From CAVVMA01 sp963788205 (GTDB taxonomy: Bacteria > Desulfobacterota > Binatia > Binatales > Binataceae), in NCBI GenBank assembly GCA_963788205.1, contig CAWBGG010000003.1, positions 62,001-126,000 on the forward strand: DNA of 64,000 nucleotides, given 5' to 3'. A program made the position numbers and the translations under genes. Positions 26,398-35,494 of this stretch are shown in pieces. The notes beneath the pieces were generated by a model that worked only from the letters and a program-made list of their open reading frames with translations, did not search any database and was not told where the DNA came from. How positions within the stretch are numbered: the stretch's first letter is position 1; the number at the start of each line of letters is the position of its first letter.

Positions 26398-26496
26398 TGG
26401 CCTGATCCTCGATCCCTTCAATACGACTGCGGCGGGCTTCGCGTCAAAGCCATTGAGTTGTCGGATTCGCTCCGATGGCGATGTCGTGAAAGTGGC

Positions 26497-27787
26497 TCAG
26501 ATCCAATGCCGCATCGGCGCGCCGCGGTAGCGCATCCGGGGACGAATCAGCCGGTTGTCGGCGTACTGTTCCAGGCTGTGCGCGATCCATCCGGCGGTGC
26601 GTCCGACTGCGAAGATCGCCGCCGGCAGGCTCTGCGAGAAGCCCAGCATCCCGGCGCACACGGTCAAATAGAAATCGAGATTGGGGCGCAGGCGATGGCG
26701 CTTCCAGACCGCGGCTTCGACCTTGAGCGCGGTCTCGAGCAAGCGCCGGCCCTTGCGGCGCGCGATCGCGGCCGGCATTGCGCTTGAGCAGCACCGCGCG
26801 CGGGTCGCCTTCGGGATAGATCGCGTGGCCGAAACCGGGCGGCAGTTGCTGCTCGCGCGCGAAACCGTCCAGGCATTGGTTGATTCGGACGCCCTCGCCG
26901 AGCGCCGCGAACATCCGCTCGATGCGATCGCATGCGCCGCCATGAATCGGACCCGACAACGAGCAGAGCGAGGCCAGCACCGAGGCGTACAGGTCGGCGC
27001 CGGTGCTCGCGATCACGCGCGCGGCGAAAGTCGAGGCGTTGAGCTCGTGCTCGGCGCAAGCCACCAGCATGTGATCGAGCGCATGGATTTCCCATTCGGC
27101 GGGCGTGGCGGCGTGGGCCGTGCCCAGCAGCCGCGCGGCCATCGCGGGACCGGTCTGGCCGCCGCGCGGTGCGGCATTTCTGGCCAGTGCGAGCGGCAAC
27201 ACGCTGATTATCGAGGTCGCCTGTTGGATTCGCGCGCGGGCGCCCTGATGATGTTCCAGGGCGGCCAGGCTCGGCATCACCGCCGCGAGCTTCCATACCG
27301 GCGGCGCGTCCCGGCCGACCGCGCGCAGGGCCGCGGCGACGGAATCAGGGATACGCGCGCCGGAGATTTCGGCCGCCAGCGCCGCGACCTCCTCGAGCCG
27401 CGGCGGCTCGCCGCTCCATAGCAGCAGGCATACCTCCTCGAACGAGGCGCGCGCGACCAGCTCCTCGATCGGATAGCCGCGGTAGCAGAGGCGTCCGTCG
27501 ATAATCGCGCTGACCGCCGATTCGGCGACGATTACGCCCGGCGCGCCGGCGTCCGCGGCGGGCGCCTGCGCCACCGTGACCCACGAAGTCGCCGGCGGCA
27601 GGCTGCGCCCGCGCCGTCCGCGCTCGGGGGCGACCACGCCGCGCAGCGCCTCGATATCGTCGCGGCGATAGAGCGCCTGGCGCCCGATCTTGCGCCGATA
27701 GCTCTTGACCCATCCGCGGCTCACGTAGGCGTAGAGCGTGCCGAGCTTGACGCCCAGCACGCCGGCGGCCTGTGACGCGGTGAGCAT
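26497..27787 (-). CDS. HTH-containing citrate synthase, frameshifted
   Basis: Condenses oxaloacetate and acetyl-CoA (or a related pair). An N-terminal excisionase/MerR-type helix-turn-helix (LTASQAAGVLGVKLGTLYAY, residues 2-50) precedes the citrate synthase fold, as in some actinobacterial and proteobacterial CitA-like enzymes. Active-site His segments are CAEHELNASTFAARV and GPIHGGACDRIERM. After DPRAVLLKRNAG the frame is lost; dropping one base near 26775 restores IARRKGRRLLETALKVEA and a normal C-terminus ending RMRYRGAPMRHWI. As read the protein would have a wrong C-terminal quarter. ATG at 27787 matches the HTH start. It is divergent from the gene at 27975. Confidence 0.75.
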
Positions 27788-27910
27788 CGCGGCCCCCTCG
27801 GAATTGCCCCTGGCCACGGACAGATTGCGCCATCGCGGGCCCGGCTGGTCAAGCGCCTGGTGGCGCGGCGGCCGGACCTGGGCGGTTGCTCGGTGCATGA
27901 TCGATTCTTC

Positions 27911-27939
27911 TTGAATCAAGTTATATAAAGTTCTATACA
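27911..27939 (+). promoter_or_regulatory. Probable sigma-70-type promoter for the gene at 27975
   Basis: In an unusually AT-rich stretch, TTGAAT (27911-27916) and TATACA (27934-27939) are separated by exactly 17 bp, a near-consensus -35/-10 pair. A small palindrome TTATATAA (27921-27928) lies in the spacer and could be an operator. AGGAGG follows at 27961-27966 as a strong ribosome site 8-9 bp before the ATG. Confidence 0.5.
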
Positions 27940-27974
27940 GTACAGTCGAGAGAGTCGAGAGGAGGCGGCAAGCG

Positions 27975-29351
27975 ATGCAAAACTCAGGCGGACAGCAACT
28001 GCGCGACGTGGCGGAGCCTAACCTGCTGCGCGAAATCTTTCCCTACGACGCGGTGCCCAAAATCGTTTTCGAGGGCGCGGTCGAGCCGCTGGACCCCGCG
28101 CCGGAGTTCTACATTACCGATACGACCTTCCGCGACGGCCAGCAGGCGCGGCCACCTTACACCGTGCGGCAAATCGCCGACCTGTACGCGATGCTCCATC
28201 GGCTGGGCGGACCCAACGGTGTGATCCGCCAGTGCGAATTTTTTCTGTATACCAATGTCGATCGCCAGGCGCTGCAAAAATGCCTCGAAACCGGCTACGC
28301 GTTTCCCGAAGTTACGGGCTGGATTCGCGCGGTCAAGTCTGACTTGCGCCTGGTCAAGGAGATGGGCCTGGCCGAGACCGGAATTCTGACTTCGTGCTCC
28401 GACTATCATATTTTCCACAAGCTCAAAAAAACGCGGCGCGAGGCGTTCGACGATTACATTGGCTTGGCGCAGGCGGCGCTCGATCTGGGCTTGCGCATCC
28501 GCTGCCATCTGGAGGACGCGACGCGCGCCGACTTTTACGGCTTCGTGGCGCCGTTCGTGTCGCGATTGATGGAGCTAGGCAAGGCGAGTGGCCGCCCAGT
28601 CAAGATCCGGGTCTGCGATACGCTGGGGTTCGGCGTGCCATTTCCGGGCGTCGCGCTGCCGCGTAGCGTGCCCAAGCTGATCACGGCGTTGCGGCGCGAA
28701 TGCGGTGTGCCGCCGGAGTGCCTGGAATGGCATGGGCACAATGATTTCCACAAGGTGCTCGCCAACGCGACCGCGGCCTGGTTGTACGGATGTATGTACG
28801 CCAACGGCACGCTGCTGGGCTTCGGCGAACGCACCGGAAATCCGCCGCTGGAGGGCCTGCTTATCGACTACGTATCGCTAAAGGGCGATACCAACGGCGT
28901 CGATTTGTCGGTGATTACGGAAATCGCGCGCTACTTCGAGCGCGAGATCGGGTATCAGATTCCGCCGATGTATCCATTCGTCGGCAGCGATTTCAATATC
29001 ACGCGGGCCGGAATCCATGCCGACGGGCTGCTCAAGGACGAAGAGATTTACAATATCTTCGACACCGCGAAGTTGCTCGGCAGGCCACCGCGGGTCGCGG
29101 TCGACAAGACCTCGGGCAGTGCGGGGATAGCGTGGTGGATCAACGACTACTTCAAGCTCGCGCGCGACCGGCAAGTGAACAAGCATTCGCCGGCCGTCGC
29201 GCAGATCGCACAGTGGATCGACGCTCAATATCGCGACGGCAGGACCACCTCGATTTCCGACCCCGAGATGCTCGCGCAAGTCCGCGAGCATCTGCCGCAC
29301 CTGTGGGAGGAGCGCGTGGCCGAGCCGGCCGCGGCAGAGGGGGTAGGTTAA
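27975..29351 (+). CDS. Isopropylmalate/homocitrate synthase-like enzyme, possible Re-citrate synthase
   Basis: DRE-TIM metallolyase superfamily member, 458 residues, that adds acetyl-CoA to a 2-oxoacid. Motifs: ITDTTFRDGQQARPPYTV (metal and catalytic Arg/Asp, about 47-64), LGGPNGVIRQCEFFLYT, LTSCSDYHIFHKL, WHGHNDFHKVLANA (metal His pair, about 255-268) and GERTGNPPLEGLL. The DGQQARPPYT, GGPNGVIRQ and SCSDYHIFHKLKKTR segments resemble, as I remember it, Clostridium kluyveri Re-citrate synthase more than LeuA, and the regulatory C-terminal domain of LeuA is absent. It sits divergently next to a Si-type citrate synthase gene, which supports a citrate role. Function is inferred. Confidence 0.7.
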   Translation: MQNSGGQQLRDVAEPNLLREIFPYDAVPKIVFEGAVEPLDPAPEFYITDTTFRDGQQARPPYTVRQIADLYAMLHRLGGPNGVIRQCEFFLYTNVDRQALQKCLETGYAFPEVTGWIRAVKSDLRLVKEMGLAETGILTSCSDYHIFHKLKKTRREAFDDYIGLAQAALDLGLRIRCHLEDATRADFYGFVAPFVSRLMELGKASGRPVKIRVCDTLGFGVPFPGVALPRSVPKLITALRRECGVPPECLEWHGHNDFHKVLANATAAWLYGCMYANGTLLGFGERTGNPPLEGLLIDYVSLKGDTNGVDLSVITEIARYFEREIGYQIPPMYPFVGSDFNITRAGIHADGLLKDEEIYNIFDTAKLLGRPPRVAVDKTSGSAGIAWWINDYFKLARDRQVNKHSPAVAQIAQWIDAQYRDGRTTSISDPEMLAQVREHLPHLWEERVAEPAAAEGVG

Positions 29352-29620
29352 GGCGAAAGTCGCCCCGGACATTCGATACGCGGAACGGCCGTTGCTACCG
29401 TGGTGAGCGTTTCTCGTGTACAACGTCGAGGTGTTCCTCGAACAGGACGACTGGCTCGCACACCTGGTCGAGCTCCCGAACGTTTCGGCATTCGGTGTTG
29501 CGCCAGAGAAGGTGCCCGGGGGACTCGACATCGCGTTGAGATTGGTCAAGGAGCTTTACGCAGTGCGGGCAATCGAAATTCTGTCTGGCATCGGCAGCTT
29601 GGCCAAGGAAGGAGCCCTAG

Positions 29621-30937
29621 CAGGCTGTTGAGAAACCCCTTTCGATAGGATCGACAGATGGGTTTGCATCTATATAGTGGAAGGAGGCCAGTTGGGTAGA
29701 GGAGGAAGCGGAAGATGCGCGGCTACGATCGGCCCCAGACCACGATGCTGACCCTGGTTAACCCTGAGCAGCGGGTACCAAGCAACCATCCGATCAGGTT
29801 GATCAAGGGGCTGGCGGAGGTGGCGCTCAAAGAACTCTCGGCGCGGTTGGAGCAGATGTACAGTGAAGTGGGCCGGCCCTCGATCCCGCCGGAGCGGTTG
29901 TTGAAAGCCTCGCTGTTGATGGCGCTGTACAGCGTGCGCAGCGAGCGGCTGTTGTGCGAGCAGTTGGAGTATAACCTGTTGTTCCGCTGGTTCCTGGATA
30001 TGAACTGGGACGAGGCGGGCTTCGACCACTCCAGCTTCAGCCGCAATCGGGCGCGGTTGCTTGAGCACGACCTGGCAGGCGAGTTTTTCCGCACCGTAGT
30101 GGCGGCGGCCCGTGCGCTGAAGCTAACCAGCGACGAGCACTTTACGGTGGATGGCACGCTGATCGAAGCCTGGGCCTCGCTCAAGAGCTTCAAGCGCAGG
30201 GATGCGGGCCCGACTGAGCCCCCCGCTGACCCGGGCAATCCGACAGTGAACTTCCACGGCGAGCGGCGCACCAATCAGACCCACCAGTCTACGACCGATC
30301 CCGAGGCGCAGCTGGCCAAGAAGGGTGCGGGCAAGGAGGCCAAGCTTTGTTACTCGGCCCACGCCCTGATGGAGAATCGCAACACCATCTTGATCGACTT
30401 TCAGGTGGAGCCGGCGGATGGACGTGCCGAGCGGCGCGCGGCGCTGGCAATGGTCGGCGAGAGTCTGCCCGGGCGCCGCAGGATCACGCTGGGCGGCGAC
30501 AAGGGCTACGATACCCACGATTTCGTGGAGTCCTGCCGTGCGCTCAAGGTCACCCCGCACGTGGCGCAGAATCTGGCGCGCGCAGGTGGCTCCGCCATCG
30601 ACGCTCGTACTGTGCGCCATGGGGGCTACGCTGTCAGCCAATGGATCCGTAAGCGGGTCGAGGAAACCTTCGGCTGGATGAAGACCATCGGCGGGCTGCG
30701 GCGCACGCGCTATCGCGGTCGCGAGCGCGTCCAGATGCACGCCTACTTGGTCGCCGCCGCCTACAACCTGCTCAGAATCGCCAAGCTCAGTGGGGCTCCG
30801 GCATGAATCATCAATCCACACCACTGTTCCATGCCGCGCGGCGCATGAAAGTGGCTCGCGGGTAGACCTGTAATCCCAGCGTTGCGCTCTTAACGAACTA
30901 CGAAACTGAGTAATCAACCCCTTTCCTCAACAGCCTG
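29621..30937 (+). mobile_element. IS5-type insertion sequence
   Basis: About 1.3 kb element with inverted ends CAGGCTGTTGAG (left) and CTCAACAGCCTG (right), flanked by a CTAG direct duplication (29617-29620 and 30938-30941). CTAG fits the YTAR target preference of the IS5 group. It carries one intact transposase and interrupts the HEPN gene. Confidence 0.85.
29715..30806 (+). CDS. IS5-superfamily transposase
   Basis: DDE transposase of 363 residues. An N-terminal helical region with RLLKASLLMALYSVRSERLL and FRWFLDMNWDEAGFDHSSFS leads into the catalytic core: HFTVDGTLIEAWAS (first Asp, about 146), LGGDKGYDTHDF (second Asp, about 257) and VEETFGWMKTIGGLRRTRYR (Glu with the Y2-R-like helix, about 318). 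No frameshift, so it may be active. Confidence 0.88.
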   Translation: MRGYDRPQTTMLTLVNPEQRVPSNHPIRLIKGLAEVALKELSARLEQMYSEVGRPSIPPERLLKASLLMALYSVRSERLLCEQLEYNLLFRWFLDMNWDEAGFDHSSFSRNRARLLEHDLAGEFFRTVVAAARALKLTSDEHFTVDGTLIEAWASLKSFKRRDAGPTEPPADPGNPTVNFHGERRTNQTHQSTTDPEAQLAKKGAGKEAKLCYSAHALMENRNTILIDFQVEPADGRAERRAALAMVGESLPGRRRITLGGDKGYDTHDFVESCRALKVTPHVAQNLARAGGSAIDARTVRHGGYAVSQWIRKRVEETFGWMKTIGGLRRTRYRGRERVQMHAYLVAAAYNLLRIAKLSGAPA

Positions 30938-31599
30938 CTAGAATTTGGGGATACAGCTGATTTCTTCTGGAAAGCTCCCACTCTAATCGACCATGAGACA
31001 GAAATTGAGAAGGCTAAGCTGGACGAGTATTTTCCAAACGACACGAGCACGCGGGCCCTGCGGTGGCGGCTCGAATCACGCAAGCTGGAACAGATATTCC
31101 CGTACCTAATGTCGGCGGGCAATGTCTTCACGGTTGTATCACTGTTCGAAACGTATCTGCTGCGCCTCTGCCTCCTGATTCAGGCTCTCTCCGGGGCGCG
31201 CCTCGGGGACACCAAGGGACAGGGAATTCCTCGCGCCTTAGAATATTTGCGTCACACGGGAATTGAGGGGACACGCCTCCAACTCTGGACTCAAGTCGAC
31301 GCAGCGCTGAAGATCCGCAACTGTCTGATGCACGCGAGCGGCTTTCTTACGCATTCTCGCGACGCGAAGGAGCTCCGGCGCATTCTCAAAAGCGGGACGT
31401 TTTTGCCTCAAAAACATCGCAAGAACAAGGGCATAATACAAATCGTTGAAACGGACCTGGGCCAGCGACTTCAGATTGCCAACGAATACCCTTGGTTACT
31501 TTCCTCATATCTGAGAGACTTTTTTTGGGACTTGTGTCAGCTCGCAAAGACGAGCTTTTCAGGAGCGATCCCAAGCGGCAAAGAAGGTAAGCAAAGGGA

Positions 31600-32058
31600 A
31601 TGGAAGAAAAGCGAATAACCGACCTCGCCCGAGAGCTAGGAATTTCTGAGCGGGCCGTTCAGACCCAGTTGCGTGAGAAATCGCTTAGCGATGCCCACAA
31701 AGAAGACCTTGTGATTGAAAGAATTCAAAGCCGGCTCGAGCGGGGCGGATGGAGATGCGAAGTCAAGTCGGGGCACAAGCACGGAATTGACATAGAAGCT
31801 ACAAGGGGCTCGGGTCGCTGGATAATAGAGGTAAAAGGTTACACGATGCGATACGAGCAGAACCGAGGCTACTTCCTCTATGTCCTCGGAGATCTGCTGA
31901 TGAAGATGCACGAGCGGAGCGCAGACTATAGCGTCGGCCTTCCGGACGTTCCACAGTATCGAAAGCTGTGGGAGCGTTTTCCGGCGTTGGCGAAGGAGCG
32001 TAGCTGTCTCACGTGCCTTTTTGTCTCCGAATCCGGCGAGATCGATGTGGCTCGCTGA
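31600..32058 (+). CDS. PD-(D/E)XK nuclease-like protein with N-terminal HTH
   Basis: A 152-residue protein. The N-terminus ITDLARELGISERAVQTQL looks like a helix-turn-helix. The following fold contains ERGGWRCEVKSGHKHGIDIE and then RWIIEVKGYTM, i.e. a D...ExK pair typical of PD-(D/E)XK endonucleases (restriction or Mrr-like). It begins inside the last 19 bp of the HEPN gene in another frame, so the two are translationally coupled. Together they look like a HEPN plus nuclease genomic-defence module; this is inference from domain content and overlap. Confidence 0.6.
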   Translation: MEEKRITDLARELGISERAVQTQLREKSLSDAHKEDLVIERIQSRLERGGWRCEVKSGHKHGIDIEATRGSGRWIIEVKGYTMRYEQNRGYFLYVLGDLLMKMHERSADYSVGLPDVPQYRKLWERFPALAKERSCLTCLFVSESGEIDVAR

Positions 32059-32424
32059 AACATCGCCCTTTGACAACGGCGTTCAGTGATCGTGACAGTG
32101 CCCACAAACCGCCGCGGGTGTTCGCAGGGGCAACAAATCGGCTGATTGAATAGCCAACTACACCGGCCTGGCAGCTTCCACACAAAAGGTGCTGGCAGCA
32201 CATAACGTCCGCCGCCAGTGTCCTGAGTTGGAAGTTCCCGCACAAGCTCGCCTGGTTTGTAAGCCCTCGCCCGCAAGGGTCGGGGTGCGGATCAGGTAGG
32301 GAAAAAGAATCCGTCTGTAGGTCCCTTGCCCACACGCTCTCCCACCTTGCGGGCGAGGGCTCAGACAACTCCGCAGCCCTCCCAAAGCGCACCTCGGGCT
32401 TTGGCGGCCTAGGCTGCGCCAAGC
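32059..32424. other. Gene-free spacer holding a palindromic repeat
   Basis: No coding region is evident between the nuclease gene and the convergent AidB-like gene. The interval contains a 16-bp perfect inverted repeat, GCCCTCGCCCGCAAGG at 32262-32277 and its complement at 32345-32360, separated by about 67 bp and extended outward by weaker TTGT/ACAA pairing. Its composition differs from the other palindromes in the window, so it appears to be a separate repeat family, perhaps also acting as a terminator. Confidence 0.5.
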
Positions 32425-34188
32425 TTAGACGATGCGAGCGGCGCTGGCCAGCGCCAGCGGTTTCTCATCGAGCAGCATCTCGATTGCGGCGTCGGCGTGC
32501 GGGCCGTCGTCGGGAGCGAGCGGATCGTGTGGCTTCAATCGATGGTCGATCACCATCCGGGCGAGCAGCAGGCGCTTGCCGTTGCCGGTTTTCGCGGCTT
32601 CCCAGGTCATGAGGATGGCGCTGGTGAGGTTGTAGAGCGCGGTCGCGGCGAGCCGGGCGTGGGTCTCGCTGCGCGATGCGACGTCGGCGGCGAACGAGAC
32701 CACGCGCACGATCAGTGCGTCGAGCGGGTCACGAAATTGAGCCGGTACTTCCGTGGCTTCCGCCAGTTTCTGCCGCAGCGCCTCGCCGAGCGCCTGATGC
32801 GCGTTTGATTTCGTGACCGCGCGCGCGACCACGTCGAGCGCGACGATATTGCTGGTACCTTCCCAGAGCACGCCAACGTGGGCGTCGCGGACCAGGCGAG
32901 AGTTCACCCAGTCCTCGACATAGCCGTTGCCCCCGCGCATCTCCATCGCGGCCGTGGCGACGCGGATATTGTCGCGGCAGGCGCGGAACTTGTAGAGCGG
33001 GGTGAGAATCCGCAGCAGTTGCGCCGCACCCTCGCCGCCGCGGTTGGCCGCGCCCATCACATGCGCGGTGTAAGCGTACATCGAAAGCGCCTGCTCGGCC
33101 GGGACCATGATCTTCATCAACTGCCGGCGCACCAGCGGCATCTCGATCAGCGCGCGGCCAAAGGCGACTCGATTGCGCGCCACCATCAGCGATTCGTTCA
33201 GGCAGCGGCGCATCATCGCGGCCGCGCGCACGCCGTGCGACAGCCGCGACAGGTTGACCTGATCCATCATCTGCTTGAAGCCGTCGCGCAGCTCGCCGAT
33301 CGGCCATGCGAACGCGCTCTCGAGCACAATCTCGCCGCTGGCCATCGAGCGCGTGCCGAGTTTGTCCTTGAGCCGCGCGATTCGGTAGCGATTGCGGCTG
33401 CCGTCGTCGAGCCGGCGCGGCATCGCGAACAACCCCAGCCCGCGGGTGCCGGCGGGTGCGCCCTCGGGGCGGGCCAGCAGCAGGGCGAGATCGGCGTCGG
33501 CGTGCGAGCAGAACCACTTGTCGCCGTACAGGCGCCACTCGCCCTGTTCGCGGTGCGCGACGGTTTCGAGCGCGCCGACGTCGGAGCCGCCCGATTTTTC
33601 GGTCATGAATTGCGTGCCTTTCCATAGTTCGCCCAAGTCCTGCGAGAGCAGGCGCGGCGCGAGCCGGCGCTTCAGATCTTCGGCGGCGTATTTCAGGATT
33701 ACAAAATTGGTCGTATCGGAAACGCTGACCGGGCACATCAGGCCGAACTCGGCCTGCACGAACAGATACTGAAAGGCGTATTTTGCGATTGGCGGCAGGG
33801 GCTCGGACCATCCCAGCACGCCGCCGCGATGGCTCATCGCGTGCATCCCGAGCTCGCCGAAGGCGATCTGCTCCATCTCGCGGTAGGCGGGATGATACTC
33901 GATCCAGTCCTCGTCGCGCCCGAAGCGATCGCGGGGATGGAGCACCGGCGAATTACGATCGGCGATCGCCGCCAACACATCAAGCCGTCCTCCCGCCACC
34001 TCGCCCAGCCGAACCAGATAAGGTTCGAGATGCGATCGCAGACCGGGTTCCATGTAGAGCCCAACCAGGTCGCGGAACGATTCGTCGATCGAGTAGAAGT
34101 TCAGGCCACGGCAATCCGGCGCGATATGATCGGAGCCAACGCGCTTGCGGGCGGCCTCGACGAGCTTGGGGCGGCTACTTGCTTCCAC
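32425..34188 (-). CDS. AidB-like acyl-CoA dehydrogenase
   Basis: A 587-residue acyl-CoA dehydrogenase of the AidB type (E. coli AidB is 541). Features: NFYSIDESFRDLVGLYMEP at the N-terminus; WKGTQFMTEKSGGSDVGALE (FAD region, about 190-209); NRYRIARLKDKLGTRSMASG; MRGGNGYVEDWVNSRLVRDA and VLWEGTSNIVALDVVAR near 415-450, diagnostic for AidB. The C-terminal helical domain, which binds DNA in E. coli, is present. AidB is linked to protection from alkylation damage, but distant members may be ordinary dehydrogenases. Confidence 0.85.
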   Translation of the reverse strand: MEASSRPKLVEAARKRVGSDHIAPDCRGLNFYSIDESFRDLVGLYMEPGLRSHLEPYLVRLGEVAGGRLDVLAAIADRNSPVLHPRDRFGRDEDWIEYHPAYREMEQIAFGELGMHAMSHRGGVLGWSEPLPPIAKYAFQYLFVQAEFGLMCPVSVSDTTNFVILKYAAEDLKRRLAPRLLSQDLGELWKGTQFMTEKSGGSDVGALETVAHREQGEWRLYGDKWFCSHADADLALLLARPEGAPAGTRGLGLFAMPRRLDDGSRNRYRIARLKDKLGTRSMASGEIVLESAFAWPIGELRDGFKQMMDQVNLSRLSHGVRAAAMMRRCLNESLMVARNRVAFGRALIEMPLVRRQLMKIMVPAEQALSMYAYTAHVMGAANRGGEGAAQLLRILTPLYKFRACRDNIRVATAAMEMRGGNGYVEDWVNSRLVRDAHVGVLWEGTSNIVALDVVARAVTKSNAHQALGEALRQKLAEATEVPAQFRDPLDALIVRVVSFAADVASRSETHARLAATALYNLTSAILMTWEAAKTGNGKRLLLARMVIDHRLKPHDPLAPDDGPHADAAIEMLLDEKPLALASAARIV

Positions 34189-34869
34189 GCCTCAGCTTCC
34201 GACGCCGATCCGAGGTCTGTCAAGCTCGGTCGGACGTGGTCGCGGAATCGAAGATCAAGCTTTGGGACTAGCGGCGCTGTCCGCTACGCGCCTCGCGCCC
34301 CGGTCCTCGCCGGTCCGTGGCATCTGGGTGTTTACTGTCAGTGCGAGGATATACGTCAGCCCTGCGGGATTCAGGCGCCCCGGGCAGAACGCCAGAACGA
34401 AAAGGCATAGGACGAGTACCGAAGTGAAAACGTCGGGCATGATGAAGCCCGTGTGCCACGGCAGGCTGGTCAGTAACGCAGAGTAGAGCGGTAATAGCGA
34501 TGAGTGCTGTTCATGAAACGATCTCGAAGACGACGCGCAGAATTAGTCGAAGCAGATCGGCCACGATCGTCCTGCAACTCCTGGATCGATTTCTTCGTCT
34601 TTAAGATCTCAAATAGCTGTGAACACAACCCAGTAGATATTCAGCCGGGATTCCACTTTAGCTTGCCGGTGAAATCGCTTGCTCAACCAACCGGCTAAAG
34701 TGAGGCCATTCGAGCACTTTTTGTCAACCACAGCTGAAATTGATGCTTGTTTCTCACCCATTGAGTCAGGCGGAGCGCTGGCCAAACAGTAAGTCGGGGG
34801 CATGGTGCGCGACTGAAATAGCGGTCGCGCAGCTCGCTGGGCCCGTGCCCGCAATGAAGACAGTCCGCC
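34189..34869. other. Spacer with no convincing gene
   Basis: Composition is lower in GC than the flanks. Short open frames here lack ribosome sites and protein-like composition. One minus-strand peptide (VADLLRLILRVVFEIVS, about 34510-34565) resembles the N-terminus of integrase-type transposases, but it is too short to call. The interval is read as decayed mobile-element DNA between the AidB-like gene and the NRPS cluster. Confidence 0.4.
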
Positions 34870-35080
34870 AAAACTAAATCAGCTCGCACCGCGTAGAACG
34901 AACAATGTACGGCACCACGACAGGGCGCAGACGGCGCTCGTTAAAGATCACGTGGTCGAGGGATTCGGGCCGGAGCGAACCGATAACCGTCTCGACACAG
35001 GCGTTTTGCCAGGGGTGATTGTGGTGCGGTGATGACCTCGGCAATGCCTATCGACGAAATCGGACGGTCCGTTGACTCAC
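34870..35080 (-). pseudogene. Relic of an IS3/IS481-type transposase (integrase core)
   Basis: The minus strand encodes IGIAEVITAPQ and, after a one-base frame change, NHPWQNACVETVIGSLRPES followed by LDHVIFNERRLRPVV, the well-known C-terminal half of rve-type transposase catalytic cores with the catalytic Glu in VETVIGS. The N-terminal two thirds and the C-terminal end are missing and the frame is broken. No inverted repeats were found. The 400 bp to the right, up to 35494, contain no recognisable gene. Confidence 0.6.
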
Positions 35081-35494
35081 CTCCATTTGTACAGTTTCAC
35101 CCCGTGCTTTGGCGCGGTTAGCTATCGTAAAATGAAGCTGAGGTGCGTACATCGAGAATCACGGCTAGTTGCTGGCATCGCAACTTCAAACCGATAGAAC
35201 CACGCCGCGGTTAGAAAGAGGGGGGTGTTAGGGAGAACGAATTCATGGGCAAGCGCAAGCTTGCGTCCGCCAATTTTAGTCAGGCGGTCCCTGACCTGAT
35301 CAACCGGAAGTGGCGCAAAAGCGGCGTGGGCTGGAGCCGCCGTAGTCAACGCTCACTCGCTGTGCTTTTTGCACCGGACTAGGCGCGAGCAGCGCGCCGA
35401 CGCCAAAGACTACGATAGAGATACCCGAATAGGGTGTCTTTGGTTGAAATAGAATAGACAAAAGGTTTAGGATGCCTCCCTTGGAGGTGCGAAC

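Larger units (their letters stand above)
29416..31618 (+). pseudogene. HEPN-domain gene (RNxxxH), split by an IS5-type element
   Basis: Two host fragments, 29416-29620 and 30942-31618, are separated by an insertion sequence. Removing the element and one CTAG copy joins them in frame without a stop (LAKEGAL then EFGDTADFF), giving about 293 residues. The C-terminal part has the HEPN ribonuclease signature RNCLMHASG (R-N-x3-H) after a helical LWTQVDAALKI stretch, as in HEPN toxins and abortive-infection proteins. The N-terminal 50 residues (YNVEVFLEQDDWLAHLVELP) resemble a HicB-type fold. GTG at 29416 is the only start available, since a stop precedes it in frame by four codons. The gene overlaps the nuclease gene at 31600. 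Inactive as it stands. Confidence 0.65.

Noticed and set aside
29416..29620. A free-standing HicB antitoxin gene
   Set aside because: No HicA partner is nearby and the frame ends only because the insertion sequence interrupts it; the rejoined frame continues into the HEPN protein.
34255..34440. A small hydrophobic minus-strand peptide
   Set aside because: It has one hydrophobic stretch but no ribosome site, and overlaps other equally poor frames.
35122..35349. A 75-codon minus-strand peptide and a 44-codon plus-strand peptide starting at 35245
   Set aside because: Both are short, overlap each other on opposite strands and match no family I recognise; the ribosome-site evidence is weak.
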